64,000 bases of DNA, taken from NCBI RefSeq assembly GCF_016464625.1, contig NZ_JAEAGO010000001.1:124001-188000 (forward strand), written 5' to 3'. The position numbers were made by a program, and so were the translations under genes. Position 1 is the stretch's first letter, and the number at the start of each line of letters is the position of its first letter. The notes beneath the pieces are model-generated. The model was not told where the DNA came from. It saw only the letters and a program-made list of their open reading frames with translations, and searched no databases. Source of the stretch: Penaeicola halotolerans. GTDB lineage: Bacteria > Bacteroidota > Bacteroidia > Cytophagales > Cyclobacteriaceae. This document shows positions 18,429-28,014 of the stretch, piece by piece.

Positions 18429-19112
18429 TTAATCGACCCTGACGCCTTGTAGTGTGAAATCCTCACTCACAGCGACATTGCTTTGATTGAGCGCTCTGTC
18501 TTTGATCTGGACTTCTAGACGGATAGTATCTGTTCTGAAGATTGGAAGCCAGCCAGAGGAAAGCATTCCGTAGCGTATTTTTCCTTCGAGCGGTCTCGCA
18601 CGATCACTCGTGTTGAGTATAGGAAATCTTCCATTGAAAGTGGTGTAGAATGGAGCATCTTCCCATCTAAATTCATTGTAAGCACCGTTTTGCTTAACAA
18701 AGAACTTTACAGAAATATTGAAGTGATTTGGATTTCTTTCTACTAAAAGTGTGTCAAACCTAGCACTCTCTTCAGTGGCATTCCTATTTTCAACGATGAC
18801 CCAGTCTAATGGATTATAAGGTGGGAAAGCTGGATCGTTGCTATAATTGATAAACTGCCCAAGATTATCCCTCACAAAGTCAAAAGGCTGAAAAGGTGGG
18901 TTTTGCTCATTTCCTCTAAGCCCTAGATCACCTTCCGCATCTTTGAAATTAATAGTGACTACAAGGGAGTCTGGTCCATTGACTTCTTTGAACTCTACTT
19001 TGTCCCAAGAGATCTCAGGTACAGAAGGAAAGTCATCAGGAGGTCTATTACAAGCTAAAAAGCTCATAAATGCCAATCCAAGGATGAAAAATTTGATATA
19101 TTTGAGCGTCAT
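18429..19112 (-). CDS. Lipoprotein of unknown function
   Basis: A 227-residue protein with a lipoprotein signal (AFMSFLACNRPP). I chose the ATG at 19112, 20 codons inside the longest frame, because the hydrophobic signal starts right after it. The rest is rich in beta-strand patterns with a calcium-site-like segment NFKDAEGDLGLRGNEQNPP and no family that I recognise. Similar lipoproteins with this 'DAEGDLGL' segment are common in Cytophagales. It is divergent from the LuxE-like gene 87 bp away. Function not known. Confidence 0.7.
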   Translation of the reverse strand: MTLKYIKFFILGLAFMSFLACNRPPDDFPSVPEISWDKVEFKEVNGPDSLVVTINFKDAEGDLGLRGNEQNPPFQPFDFVRDNLGQFINYSNDPAFPPYNPLDWVIVENRNATEESARFDTLLVERNPNHFNISVKFFVKQNGAYNEFRWEDAPFYTTFNGRFPILNTSDRARPLEGKIRYGMLSSGWLPIFRTDTIRLEVQIKDRALNQSNVAVSEDFTLQGVRVD

Positions 19113-19199
19113 ATCGATGAGCGATTTATTGCAATTTCGTAAAATTTCACTGCTTTGCCAGCTTTCAAGCACATTTCAGTTAAATCAAGTTAATAACGA

Positions 19200-20186
19200 A
19201 TGGATTTTGTCAAAAGTTTTAAGCAAAAGTTGCTTTCAGGTCAGTTTGATTTTGAGGAGATGGCACTCACACTATTTGCTTGGCAGGCGAAACATAATAG
19301 CGTCTATAAAAGGTACTTGGATGCTCTCGGTAGAGATATCCAACAAGTGAAGCAGCTTACGGATATTCCATTTTTGCCGATTGCTTTTTTCAAATCTCAA
19401 GATGTAGTATCTGGCCATTTTGAGGCTGTGGCTACATTTGAAAGTAGCGGAACGACAGGCGCACAAACAAGCAGGCACAAAGTAGCCGATTTAGATTTTT
19501 ATCAAAAACTAACCCAGAAGTTGTTTGAGGAATCTTATGGTCCACTTCAAGATTGGAGTATTTTGGCGCTCTTGCCTTCATATCTTGAAAGGAACAATTC
19601 CTCTCTCGTGGCCATGGTAGACTACTTCATCAAAGAGAGTGGGCAGTCTACTGGAGGGTTTTACCTCAATGATCTCAAAGCACTTATCCAACAAATCGAA
19701 AAAAATAAATTTTTAGGACATAAAACTTTATTGATTGGGGTGAGTTTTGCGTTATTAGATCTAGCAGAACATCAGGAAATTAACCTGTCTGATATAGTCA
19801 TCATGGAGACAGGTGGAATGAAAGGTAGGCGTAAAGAGCTGACTAGATTTGAACTTCATGAACAGCTAAAAAGTGCTTTTCGTGTTAAAAGTATTCATTC
19901 AGAGTATGGGATGACAGAATTATTTTCGCAGTCCTATTCATCTGGAGAGGGTTTATTTAAAATTTCTTCAAGTTTTAACGTTCTTATTCGTGATATCAAC
20001 GATCCTTTTACGTATATGAGTGAAACAAAAAAAGGAGGGATCAATGTAATAGACTTGGGGAATGTTCAAAGTTGTGCCTTTATAGAAACACAAGATATAG
20101 GCATGAAGCATGATAGTCAGTACTTTGAAGTACTAGGGAGGTTTGACCAAGCAGATATTAGAGGCTGCAATTTATTGGTGCTTTGA
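19200..20186 (+). CDS. LuxE-like acyl-protein synthetase family protein
   Basis: A 328-residue member of the adenylate-forming LuxE family. The ATP-binding signature ATFESSGTTGAQTSRH is at about residues 79-94, and the later IMETGGMKGRRKE and SEYGMTELFSQ segments match the family. LuxE activates fatty acids for the lux reductase, but there is no luxC, luxD or luciferase gene here, so the product more likely activates an acyl group for lipid or surface polymer synthesis. Stand-alone homologues are frequent in Bacteroidetes, often near polysaccharide genes. Substrate unknown. Confidence 0.8.
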   Translation: MDFVKSFKQKLLSGQFDFEEMALTLFAWQAKHNSVYKRYLDALGRDIQQVKQLTDIPFLPIAFFKSQDVVSGHFEAVATFESSGTTGAQTSRHKVADLDFYQKLTQKLFEESYGPLQDWSILALLPSYLERNNSSLVAMVDYFIKESGQSTGGFYLNDLKALIQQIEKNKFLGHKTLLIGVSFALLDLAEHQEINLSDIVIMETGGMKGRRKELTRFELHEQLKSAFRVKSIHSEYGMTELFSQSYSSGEGLFKISSSFNVLIRDINDPFTYMSETKKGGINVIDLGNVQSCAFIETQDIGMKHDSQYFEVLGRFDQADIRGCNLLVL

Positions 20187-20232
20187 GTTTCATTTTATAT
20201 ATTTCGAACGATTTTAAAAAAGAATAACCACA

Positions 20233-20358
20233 ATGAAAAAAATATTATCAATAGTAGCACTTGGAATGGGGATCTTGATCTTAGGGTCATGTGCTTCTTC
20301 TAAGCCATGTCCGGCTTACAGCAAGACAGACATCACAACCACTGACAAAAAGGTATAA
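20233..20358 (+). CDS. Small lipoprotein (41 aa)
   Basis: A 41-residue frame with a clear lipoprotein signal peptide: charged start MKKIL, hydrophobic core, lipobox ILGSC and then ASSKPCPAYSK. The mature peptide is about 22 residues with a second cysteine. It begins 46 bp after the LuxE-like gene and is followed at once by a strong hairpin terminator, so it is probably translated from that transcript. Tiny lipoproteins with a 'CPAYS' core occur in related bacteria; their function is unknown. Confidence 0.7.
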   Translation: MKKILSIVALGMGILILGSCASSKPCPAYSKTDITTTDKKV

Positions 20359-20362
20359 ATAG

Positions 20363-20386
20363 AAAGCCGAGTCTTCACTCGGCTTT
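20363..20386. terminator. Terminator between small lipoprotein and response regulator
   Basis: AAAGCCGAGT (20363-20372) pairs with ACTCGGCTTT (20377-20386) with T runs on the plus strand; convergent genes on both sides. Confidence 0.85.
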
Positions 20387-20390
20387 TTCT

Positions 20391-21551
20391 TTACTTATAG
20401 TTTCCAAATCGCTCGACATCATTTTTAGAGATTTTTTGACCTCCCAAGATGACGAGTCTTTCTACCACGTTTCTCAGTTCTCTGATATTTCCAGTCCATT
20501 CAAACTCTTGTAGGAGCTTGATAGCATCCTGCTCTATCTCCTTTTTGCTAGTACCATATTCTCCCGCAATATCCTCTAAAAATCTATTCACCAATAGCGG
20601 AATGTCATCTTTTCTCTCCTTAAGAGCCGGGACTTCAATCAAGATCACACTAAGACGATGGTATAAGTCTTCCCTGAATTTATTTTCAGCAATTTCCTTT
20701 TTGAGATCCTTATTAGTCGCTGCGACTACACGCACATCTACTTTGATGTCTTTGTCTCCGCCTACACGACTGATTTTACTTTCTTGTAGCGCTCTAAGCA
20801 CTTTGGCTTGAGCAGAGAGGCTCATGTCTCCGATCTCATCGAGGAAAAGTGTTCCGCCTATTGCCTGTTCAAATTTACCTTGACGTTGCTTCACAGCAGA
20901 AGTAAAAGCGCCTTTTTCATGACCAAATAGCTCACTTTCTATCAGATCAGCAGGTATAGCTGCGCAGTTGACTGCTATGAATGGAGCATCTGAGCGGTTA
21001 CTTTTTTGATGCAGCCAGTGAGCTACTAACTCCTTACCAGTACCGTTTGGTCCAGTGATGAGTACGCGTGCTTCGGTGGGAGCGACTTTTTCGATTGTAT
21101 CCTTAAGCTGTACGATGGGTGTAGACTCACCTACGATATCGAGCTTTTTACTAAGTTTCTTTTTGAGGACTTTCGTCTCAGTTACCAGATTTGACTTATC
21201 TAGAGCATTGCGAACAGTCAGTAATAGCCTATTGAGATCAGGTGGCTTAGGGACGAAATCAAAAGCACCTTTCTTAGTAGCTTCTACGGCTGTTTCGATC
21301 GTGCCATGAGCAGAGATCATGATAAACTGAGCTGACTTACCAGCTTCCATGCTCTTTTCTAAGACTTCGATACCATCCATCTTAGGCATTTTCACATCAC
21401 ATAGTACTAGGTCAAAGTCTTCTTTCATGATCAGGTCAAAGCCCTCTTCACCATCTTTAGCTTCTGTGATCGTGTATTTTTCGTATTCTAAGATTTCTTT
21501 GAGCGTCATTCGGATGCTCTTTTCGTCATCTACGATTAAGATTTTTGCCAT
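20391..21551 (-). CDS. Sigma-54-type (NtrC family) response regulator with GAFTSA loop and no DNA-binding domain
   Basis: A 386-residue regulator: receiver domain (about 1-120, phospho-acceptor D52 in VLCDVKMPKMDG), then an AAA+ domain with Walker A TGPNGTGKE (about 166-174), and sensor II region ending ELRNVVERL. The sigma-54 contact loop, normally GAFTGA, reads GAFTSA (214-219). The chain stops about 20 residues after the AAA+ domain, so the usual C-terminal Fis-type helix-turn-helix (50 or so residues) is missing. It could act without site-specific DNA binding or on a modified sigma-54. No histidine kinase is adjacent. rnpB lies directly upstream on the same strand. Confidence 0.9.
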   Translation of the reverse strand: MAKILIVDDEKSIRMTLKEILEYEKYTITEAKDGEEGFDLIMKEDFDLVLCDVKMPKMDGIEVLEKSMEAGKSAQFIMISAHGTIETAVEATKKGAFDFVPKPPDLNRLLLTVRNALDKSNLVTETKVLKKKLSKKLDIVGESTPIVQLKDTIEKVAPTEARVLITGPNGTGKELVAHWLHQKSNRSDAPFIAVNCAAIPADLIESELFGHEKGAFTSAVKQRQGKFEQAIGGTLFLDEIGDMSLSAQAKVLRALQESKISRVGGDKDIKVDVRVVAATNKDLKKEIAENKFREDLYHRLSVILIEVPALKERKDDIPLLVNRFLEDIAGEYGTSKKEIEQDAIKLLQEFEWTGNIRELRNVVERLVILGGQKISKNDVERFGNYK

Positions 21552-21582
21552 TTTATCGATTGGTTTTGAAAAACATAAAAAG

Positions 21583-21959
21583 ATGCAAGTCTATAAGCCG
21601 GGTTCTGTTCACTTACCTGTGTAAGCTTGCTTATCATTTATCTAGCCCTGCCTTCACAGACAGGATCTATCGATCTACCCATTTCGTAGCAGAGACGAGC
21701 AGCCTCTGTGAGGTTTCCCTCAAAACGAAACCTATTTGATCTTTCAACCCATAAGGTTTACCCTGCCACTGATGTCGCCACCAGCGCGGTGAGCTCTTAC
21801 CCCACCTTTTCACCCTTACCTCGCGAGCGAGGCGGTATATTTTCTGTGGCACTAGCTGTCTCTCTTACGAGAGCCTTCCCGTTAGGAAGTATGGTGCTCT
21901 ATGTTGCCCGGACTTTCCTCTTTCTGCATTGTTGCGGACAGCGATAAGCCGACTTGCAT
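21583..21959 (-). ncRNA. rnpB: RNase P RNA (bacterial class A)
   Basis: The catalytic RNA that matures tRNA 5' ends. On the minus strand the 5' part has the near-universal GAGGAAAGTCCGGGC block and the 3' part has ACAGAACCCGGCTTAT, the conserved CR-V region. The two ends pair as helix P1: ATGCAAGTC at the 5' end with GACTTGCAT at the 3' end. Length is about 377 nt, right for type A. The short open frames inside it are chance. Its 3' end is only about 32 bp from the response regulator start, which lies downstream. Confidence 0.95.
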
Positions 21960-22085
21960 GCGCAATTTTACACATTTTTAGGGAATTATCGCCCATGAAA
22001 GATTTTCTACAATCATCGAGATAAAAAGAATGCTATCAGTCATACTATCTGATACAGATTATCTATCAAAAATTATTTAGGCTTA

Positions 22086-22117
22086 TTTGGATTTAATTTA
22101 AATAGAGTCTAATCTTG
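22086..22117 (+). promoter_or_regulatory. Candidate promoter of the FecA-like receptor
   Basis: TTTG (22086-22089), 20 nt, TAATCTTG (22110-22117), one mismatch from TAnnTTTG. It argues against translation starting at the TTG codon at 22115, which lies inside the -7 box. Confidence 0.55.
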
Positions 22118-22147
22118 CAGCATTATTTAAAACCAGTCTTAATAAAT

Positions 22148-24577
22148 ATGTTTCAAAATATACGAATGCTCAAGTTTAGCGCTGTCCTGATAGTTACATT
22201 ATTGATGTTACAAACAATATCATTTGCGAAGGATGATAAGCCAGCAATCAAAGGTACTATTCTGTCTGTCAATCAAGAGCCAGTAGCTTTTGCCAATGTG
22301 ATGGTAGAGGGTACCTACAAAGGTGCATTCACGGAAGAAGATGGTTCTTTCATTATTTATGATTTGCCCGATGGTGAGTATACAGTGATTATCTCTGCTT
22401 TAGGGTATAAGCGCATCACTCAAAAGGTAACGATCAAAGACGGAGTAGCTCAAAATCTCAATATAGCTTTTGAGGAGGAAGTGACGGAAATTCCACAAAT
22501 CACAGTATTTGCAAACAGAGACCGTATGTTTACTAAAGTTCCAGGATCAGCAGGGTACGTAAGCAGAGAGGAACTCACTAAAATCAAACCGATCAGTGGT
22601 AATGAAGCGCTCAGAAGAGTGGCTGGTGTGCATGTAGTCGATGAAGAAGGTCTCGGCATGCGTGTCAATATCGGTATCAGAGGACTTGATCCAGATAGGA
22701 GCAGGTCAGTGCTCGTGATGGAAGATGGTGTGCCGGTAGCATTGGCTCCTTATGGTGAGCCTGAGATGTACTACTCACCTGCTATAGACAGGATGTCAGG
22801 CATTGAAGTACTCAAGGGTTCTGGACAAATTCTTTATGGTCCTCAGACGATCGGTGGTGTGATCAACTACCTGACAGCCAATCCCCCTCAAGAAGAAGAA
22901 ATCAAAGTACGCATGCAAGGTGGTCAGGGTGGATTTTTCTCTGGACTATTGAGTTATGGAAATACTTTTGGTAATTCTGGTATCCAAGTAGACTACCTAC
23001 GCAAGCAAGCAGATGAAGTAGGTCCTACAGAGTTTCAAATCAATGACTTCAATGTGAAGTTCAAGCAAGAGCTGACAGAGAGATCTACGCTAGGTTTGAA
23101 GCTAGGCGTTTACAATGAAGTGTCTAACTCTACTTATATTGGTTTGACGCAGTCGATGTATGATATGGGTGGTATGGACTTTTTGCGCATAGCGCCAGAT
23201 GACCAGCTTGATGTAAAGCGATTCTCTGGGAGTGCTACTCATGAATACAAAATCAATGATAGAGTGAAGCTGAAAACACTAGCTTATGCTTACACGACTA
23301 CGCGTAACTGGAGAAGACAAGACTTTGCGAGTACACCTCCAGCTAATCCAACAGGTGTAGTATATGGTGATACAAACATACCAGGTGGTGCGATCTATAT
23401 GCGCAACAGCACAGGGAATAGAAATAGACAGTTTGAGGTAGTGGGTGTCGAACCTAGACTAGAAGTACAACATGATCTATTTGGCTTCTCTAATGAGCTT
23501 CAAACAGGCGTTCGTTACTTATATGAAAAAGCCTATGAGCAGCGTGTCAATGGTACGAAGTTCAATGTATCATCTGGCAACTTAGTGGAAGATGAAGTGC
23601 GTACTGGCAATGCGCTGAGTGCGTATGTACAAAATAAGTTTAATCTCTCTGAGCGCTTCATGGTTAGTGCAGGTGTACGTGTGGAGAATTTTAATTATGA
23701 AAGAGATATCTTCAGAAGAAGCTTTCCTGGTATAGGGGTGAGGGATACTATTTTGGTCAATAACTCAAGCCTAACAGAAGTCATCCCAGGCCTTGGGTTC
23801 ACTTACAAAGTATTCGATAAAACAACTGTTTTTGGTGGCGTGCATAGAGGATTTGCTCCTCCTAGAACTAAAGATGCAATCACCTCTCTTGGTGATGCGC
23901 TAGACTTGGAGGCTGAGAAAAGTTGGAACTATGAGCTTGGATTTAGAGCAGATGTGACATCTGGAGTTTATGCAGAAATCACTGGTTTTTACATGAACTT
24001 CTCTAATCAGGTAATCCCCGTATCAGAGTCTTCAGGTGGACTAGGTACTGGCTTGGTCAATGGTGGTGCTACAGTACACCAAGGATTAGAGGCAGCGTTA
24101 GCAGTAGATTTTAGCAAAATATTTAGCTGGAAGAAGACAAGCTTGATCTATGATATCAATGCCTCTTATGTAGAAGCTACCTACAGTGAAGATAGATTTA
24201 TAGACGCAGGTGAAGATGCTCCTGTCAATATCAGTGGCAATTTCACACCTTACGCACCTCAAGTATTTCTTTCATCAGCACTTTCAGTAGAGACACTTTC
24301 TGGTTTTGGACTTAGACTTACAGGTACTTATGTGGGGGATCAGTTCACAGACGAACTTAATACCGTCACTCCAAGTGCCAATGGTCAGATCGGTGAGTTG
24401 CCAGCTTATTTCACATTAGATGCTACAGCGAGCTATTTTGTAGAGAAATGGAATACAGCATTTAATGTATCTGTTAAAAATCTCACAGACGAGCGCTACA
24501 TCAGCACGAGAAGACCTCAGGGTATCCGAGTTGGCTTGCCTCGATTTATCACTGCAGGATTTGAAATTAAGTTTTAA
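22148..24577 (+). CDS. TonB-dependent receptor, FecA-like
   Basis: An outer-membrane receptor of 809 residues from the chosen ATG (22148; ATG at 22166 is also possible). It has a signal peptide ([12 protein letters not shown]), a CarboxypepD_reg-like domain (about 30-115), a plug with [17 protein letters not shown] and [20 protein letters not shown], the segment [17 protein letters not shown], and a barrel ending [14 protein letters not shown]. The plug pattern resembles the ferric-dicitrate receptor FecA, so iron-chelate uptake is likely. There is no FecR/FecI pair nearby and no N-terminal STN domain, so signalling to a sigma factor is not expected. Confidence 0.88.
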   Translation: MFQNIRMLKFSAVLIVTLLMLQTISFAKDDKPAIKGTILSVNQEPVAFANVMVEGTYKGAFTEEDGSFIIYDLPDGEYTVIISALGYKRITQKVTIKDGVAQNLNIAFEEEVTEIPQITVFANRDRMFTKVPGSAGYVSREELTKIKPISGNEALRRVAGVHVVDEEGLGMRVNIGIRGLDPDRSRSVLVMEDGVPVALAPYGEPEMYYSPAIDRMSGIEVLKGSGQILYGPQTIGGVINYLTANPPQEEEIKVRMQGGQGGFFSGLLSYGNTFGNSGIQVDYLRKQADEVGPTEFQINDFNVKFKQELTERSTLGLKLGVYNEVSNSTYIGLTQSMYDMGGMDFLRIAPDDQLDVKRFSGSATHEYKINDRVKLKTLAYAYTTTRNWRRQDFASTPPANPTGVVYGDTNIPGGAIYMRNSTGNRNRQFEVVGVEPRLEVQHDLFGFSNELQTGVRYLYEKAYEQRVNGTKFNVSSGNLVEDEVRTGNALSAYVQNKFNLSERFMVSAGVRVENFNYERDIFRRSFPGIGVRDTILVNNSSLTEVIPGLGFTYKVFDKTTVFGGVHRGFAPPRTKDAITSLGDALDLEAEKSWNYELGFRADVTSGVYAEITGFYMNFSNQVIPVSESSGGLGTGLVNGGATVHQGLEAALAVDFSKIFSWKKTSLIYDINASYVEATYSEDRFIDAGEDAPVNISGNFTPYAPQVFLSSALSVETLSGFGLRLTGTYVGDQFTDELNTVTPSANGQIGELPAYFTLDATASYFVEKWNTAFNVSVKNLTDERYISTRRPQGIRVGLPRFITAGFEIKF

Positions 24578-24597
24578 GGGTTTACTGATTTAATTTG

Positions 24598-24626
24598 AAA
24601 GGGATGTATCACTGATGTATCCCTTT
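24598..24626 (+). terminator. Terminator after the FecA-like gene
   Basis: AAAGGGATGTATC (24598-24610) pairs with GATGTATCCCTTT (24614-24626) with two G-U pairs, then T7. Confidence 0.75.
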
Positions 24627-24727
24627 TTTTCTGTTCATCTCCCCAAACTTCCTTTTGTCACCTAGCATTTGTAAGCCAGATAAATCTTGTGTATCATTAA
24701 TCTACAATCCAACCAACCAAATACACT

Positions 24728-27700
24728 ATGAGAAAATTCATACGAGATAGTTGGAGTAGTTTAGGATACATGCTACTCCTTTTGATTTTTACACTAGGAA
24801 GTGTGGAAGCACAGCGCAGACAAGCGCCAGCTGCACCAACTCCTGTAGTCGATGACCAACTTCACGCTTCTGTGGAGTGGCGCTTAGTAGGGCCATTTAG
24901 AGGAGGAAGATCTGCTGCGGTAGCAGGCATCCCTGGCCAACCCAATACTTTCTTTTTTGGAGCTACTGGTGGAGGTGTCTGGAAAACTGAAAATGGCGGA
25001 CAGACATGGTTCAATATCTCTGATGGCTACTTTGGAGGATCAATCGGGGCTGTGACGGTCAGTCCAAGTGATCCGTCAGTGATCTATGTAGGGGGTGGAG
25101 AAAAGACGGTAAGAGGTAACGTATCCTATGGATATGGCATGTGGAAATCTACAGATGGAGGTAAATCATGGAAGGCTACAGGGCTTGAAAATTCACGTCA
25201 TATCTCCAGAATTCGTGTTCACCCGACAGATCCAAATACGGTCTATGTAGCAGTGATGGGAGATCTTTTCAAAGGAACACAAGAAAGAGGCGTGTATAAA
25301 ACAACCAACGGAGGAGAAACTTGGACAAAAATACACTTTGCCAATGAAGATGCTGGAGCAGTAGACTTGATCTTAGATCCGAGCAATCCGAATACACTCT
25401 ATGCAAGTACTTGGAGAATCAGAAGAACTCCATACAGCTTAGAAAGTGGAGGAGAGGGTTCTGCTCTTTGGAAAAGTACAGATGCTGGTAAGACATGGAT
25501 GGAAATCTCTAAAAACCCTGGTTTTGCTACGGGAACACTAGGGATTATCGGGGTGACAGTTTCTCCGGTAAATCCAAATCGAGTTTGGGCCATTGCTGAA
25601 AGTCTAGAGGGAGGCGTTTTCAGATCAGATGATGGCGGGATGACTTGGAGAAAAACCAATGATGATCGTAACCTCAGACAAAGAGCCTGGTACTATACGA
25701 GAATCTATGCCGATACGCAAGATGAAAATACTGTTTATGTACTCAATGTGCGCTATCACAAATCTACTGATGGAGGGAGGACTTTCTCTAGCAACAATGC
25801 ACCTCATGGTGACCACCATGATCTATGGATAGCGCCAGAAGATCCTAATCGCATGGTCATCGCAGATGATGGAGGCGCACAAGTTTCTTTCAATGGTGGT
25901 CAAGATTGGTCTACTTATATGAATCAGCCAACTGCGCAATTTTACAGAGTCACTACAGATAATCATTTCCCCTATAGAATCTACGGTGCGCAGCAGGATA
26001 ATTCTACTATGAGAATCGCCCATAGAAATGATGGAGGTGCTATCACTGAAAATGACTGGGAAACATCTGCTGGTTCTGAAAGCGGTTGGCTAGCGGTAGA
26101 CCCATTGGACAATGACATCGTCTATGGTGGTAACTATGGCGGACTTTTAGAACGCGTTAACCACCGAACAGGAGAAAGCCGAAGTATCAACGTCTGGCCA
26201 GATAACCCAATGGGGCATGGAGCAGAGGGGATGAAGTATCGCTTTCAGTGGAACTTCCCGATCTTCTTTTCGCCACATAATCCAAAGAAACTGTATACTA
26301 CGTCTAATCACGTACATGTGACGACCAATGAAGGACAAAGCTGGGAGATCATCAGCCCTGACTTAACTAGAAACGATCCTTCTAAATTAGGACCATCAGG
26401 TGGACCTATCACTAAAGATAATACTTCAGTAGAGTATTATGCGACCATCTTTGCAGCCATGGAATCACCCGTAAAAGAAGGTGTGATCTGGACTGGTTCT
26501 GATGATGGACTCGTACATGTGACTCAGGATGGAGGCAAGAATTGGACAAATGTCACGCCTAAAGACATGCCAGAGTGGATTCAAATCAACAGTTTAGAAG
26601 CAGATCCGCATAATGCTGCAGGAGCATACATAGCGGGTACAATGTACAAGTCTGGAGACTACAGACCATATCTCTACAAGACGTCTGATTATGGAAAGAC
26701 TTGGACTAAAATAGTCAATGGCATCGACCCGGGACATTTTACTAGAGTGATCAGAGCTGATCCTGAGCAAAAGGGTTTACTCTTTGCTGGAACAGAGACT
26801 GGCATGTACATCTCTTATAATGATGGCGCTAGCTGGCAGTCATTCCAAAAGAATTTACCTATTGTGCCGATCACAGATTTGACGATCAAAGAAGGTAATC
26901 TCATCGCGGCTACTCAAGGCAGAAGCTTCTGGATCATAGATGATCTGACAGTGATCAGACAACTCGCTGCTGGTACTAAGGGAGATAATATTTTCTATAA
27001 GCCCTCACCAACTTACTTGATGGATGGCTTTAGCAGATCATCCTTGACGGCTGGAACAAATAGAGGAGCAGGCGTTCACTTACATTACTACCTTGCTAAT
27101 GAGCCAACAGGCAATGTCAAAATCACTTTCTATGATAATGAAGGTAAAACGATAAGAGATTTCACTACTAAAGCTAAAAAAGGAGCCAATACCTATAACT
27201 GGAACTTGCGCTATCCAGATGCTAAAGGTTTTGAAGGGATGATCCTATGGGCAGCAAGACTGACAGGGCCTAAGATCGCTCCAGGCACGTATAAAGCTGA
27301 AATAAAAGTAGGCGATCAGACGATGGAGCAGACTTTTGATGTGCTGAAAGATCCTAGATATCCATCTACTGATGCAGACCTAGTAGCACAGAAGGATTTC
27401 TTACTGGCTGTGAGAGATAAAGTGACGGAGACGCATGAGACGATCATCGCTATCAGAGAGACGCGTGAGCAGCTCAACTTCTGGGTAGAAAAAGCTAAAG
27501 GAAAATCTGCCGCCAAAGCAGTAGCAGATGAAGCTAAGCGAATAGATGCGCTCATGACAGCAGTGGAGGAGACACTCTATCAGACCAAAAACAGAAGTGG
27601 TCAAGATCCACTTAACTATCCAATCCGACTTAATAACAAGTTAGCACACTTGACTTCAATCGCTGGAAGTGGATCATATAGACCTACAGACCAAGCAGAG

Positions 27701-27832
27701 CAAGTGCGTCAAGAGCTTACTGCGGCTATCGATGAGCAGATCGCTAAGTGGAAGCAAATCAAGTCCACGGAGATCCCTAAATTCAATGCCCTTATCAAAT
27801 CTAGTGGTATAGAAGCTATCGAAGTGAAATAG
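24728..27832 (+). CDS. Secreted BNR/sortilin-type beta-propeller protein
   Basis: A 1034-residue exported protein. A signal peptide (about 9-28, ending SVEAQ) is followed by two propeller regions built of BNR/VPS10-like units, each with the S/T-x-D-G-G-x-T-W 'Asp-box' (for example STDGGKSWKAT, TTNGGETWTKI, SDDGGMTWRKT, TQDGGKNWTNV) up to about residue 740. A beta-sandwich (about 770-880, FTTKAKKGANTYNWNLRYP) and a helical tail (about 890-1034) follow. Such proteins are abundant in marine Bacteroidetes and are sometimes annotated as glycosyl hydrolases, but no catalytic evidence is visible. It lacks a sorting domain. Confidence 0.85.
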   Translation: MRKFIRDSWSSLGYMLLLLIFTLGSVEAQRRQAPAAPTPVVDDQLHASVEWRLVGPFRGGRSAAVAGIPGQPNTFFFGATGGGVWKTENGGQTWFNISDGYFGGSIGAVTVSPSDPSVIYVGGGEKTVRGNVSYGYGMWKSTDGGKSWKATGLENSRHISRIRVHPTDPNTVYVAVMGDLFKGTQERGVYKTTNGGETWTKIHFANEDAGAVDLILDPSNPNTLYASTWRIRRTPYSLESGGEGSALWKSTDAGKTWMEISKNPGFATGTLGIIGVTVSPVNPNRVWAIAESLEGGVFRSDDGGMTWRKTNDDRNLRQRAWYYTRIYADTQDENTVYVLNVRYHKSTDGGRTFSSNNAPHGDHHDLWIAPEDPNRMVIADDGGAQVSFNGGQDWSTYMNQPTAQFYRVTTDNHFPYRIYGAQQDNSTMRIAHRNDGGAITENDWETSAGSESGWLAVDPLDNDIVYGGNYGGLLERVNHRTGESRSINVWPDNPMGHGAEGMKYRFQWNFPIFFSPHNPKKLYTTSNHVHVTTNEGQSWEIISPDLTRNDPSKLGPSGGPITKDNTSVEYYATIFAAMESPVKEGVIWTGSDDGLVHVTQDGGKNWTNVTPKDMPEWIQINSLEADPHNAAGAYIAGTMYKSGDYRPYLYKTSDYGKTWTKIVNGIDPGHFTRVIRADPEQKGLLFAGTETGMYISYNDGASWQSFQKNLPIVPITDLTIKEGNLIAATQGRSFWIIDDLTVIRQLAAGTKGDNIFYKPSPTYLMDGFSRSSLTAGTNRGAGVHLHYYLANEPTGNVKITFYDNEGKTIRDFTTKAKKGANTYNWNLRYPDAKGFEGMILWAARLTGPKIAPGTYKAEIKVGDQTMEQTFDVLKDPRYPSTDADLVAQKDFLLAVRDKVTETHETIIAIRETREQLNFWVEKAKGKSAAKAVADEAKRIDALMTAVEETLYQTKNRSGQDPLNYPIRLNNKLAHLTSIAGSGSYRPTDQAEQVRQELTAAIDEQIAKWKQIKSTEIPKFNALIKSSGIEAIEVK

Positions 27833-27854
27833 CACTCGGCTATTTTCATACAAC

Positions 27855-27886
27855 AAAAAGAGGATGTCGAAAGGCATCCTCTTTTT
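27855..27886 (+). terminator. Terminator after the BNR gene
   Basis: AAAAAGAGGATG (27855-27866) pairs with CATCCTCTTTTT (27875-27886), 8-nt loop, T run. Confidence 0.85.
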
Positions 27887-28014
27887 TATTGAAGCAAGAA
27901 ATTAGAAAATATGAAGTAGAATTTTTTAAAATAGCTATGAATTACCCATTTTCATTTCTTTATTAGTAATTGTATTTTTAATATTGTTTTTAAGTGATTT
28001 TAGAAGATTGATTG

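Noticed and set aside
21545-21947. Short open frames on both strands
   Set aside because: The region is the RNase P RNA gene, with both conserved ends and a paired P1 helix.
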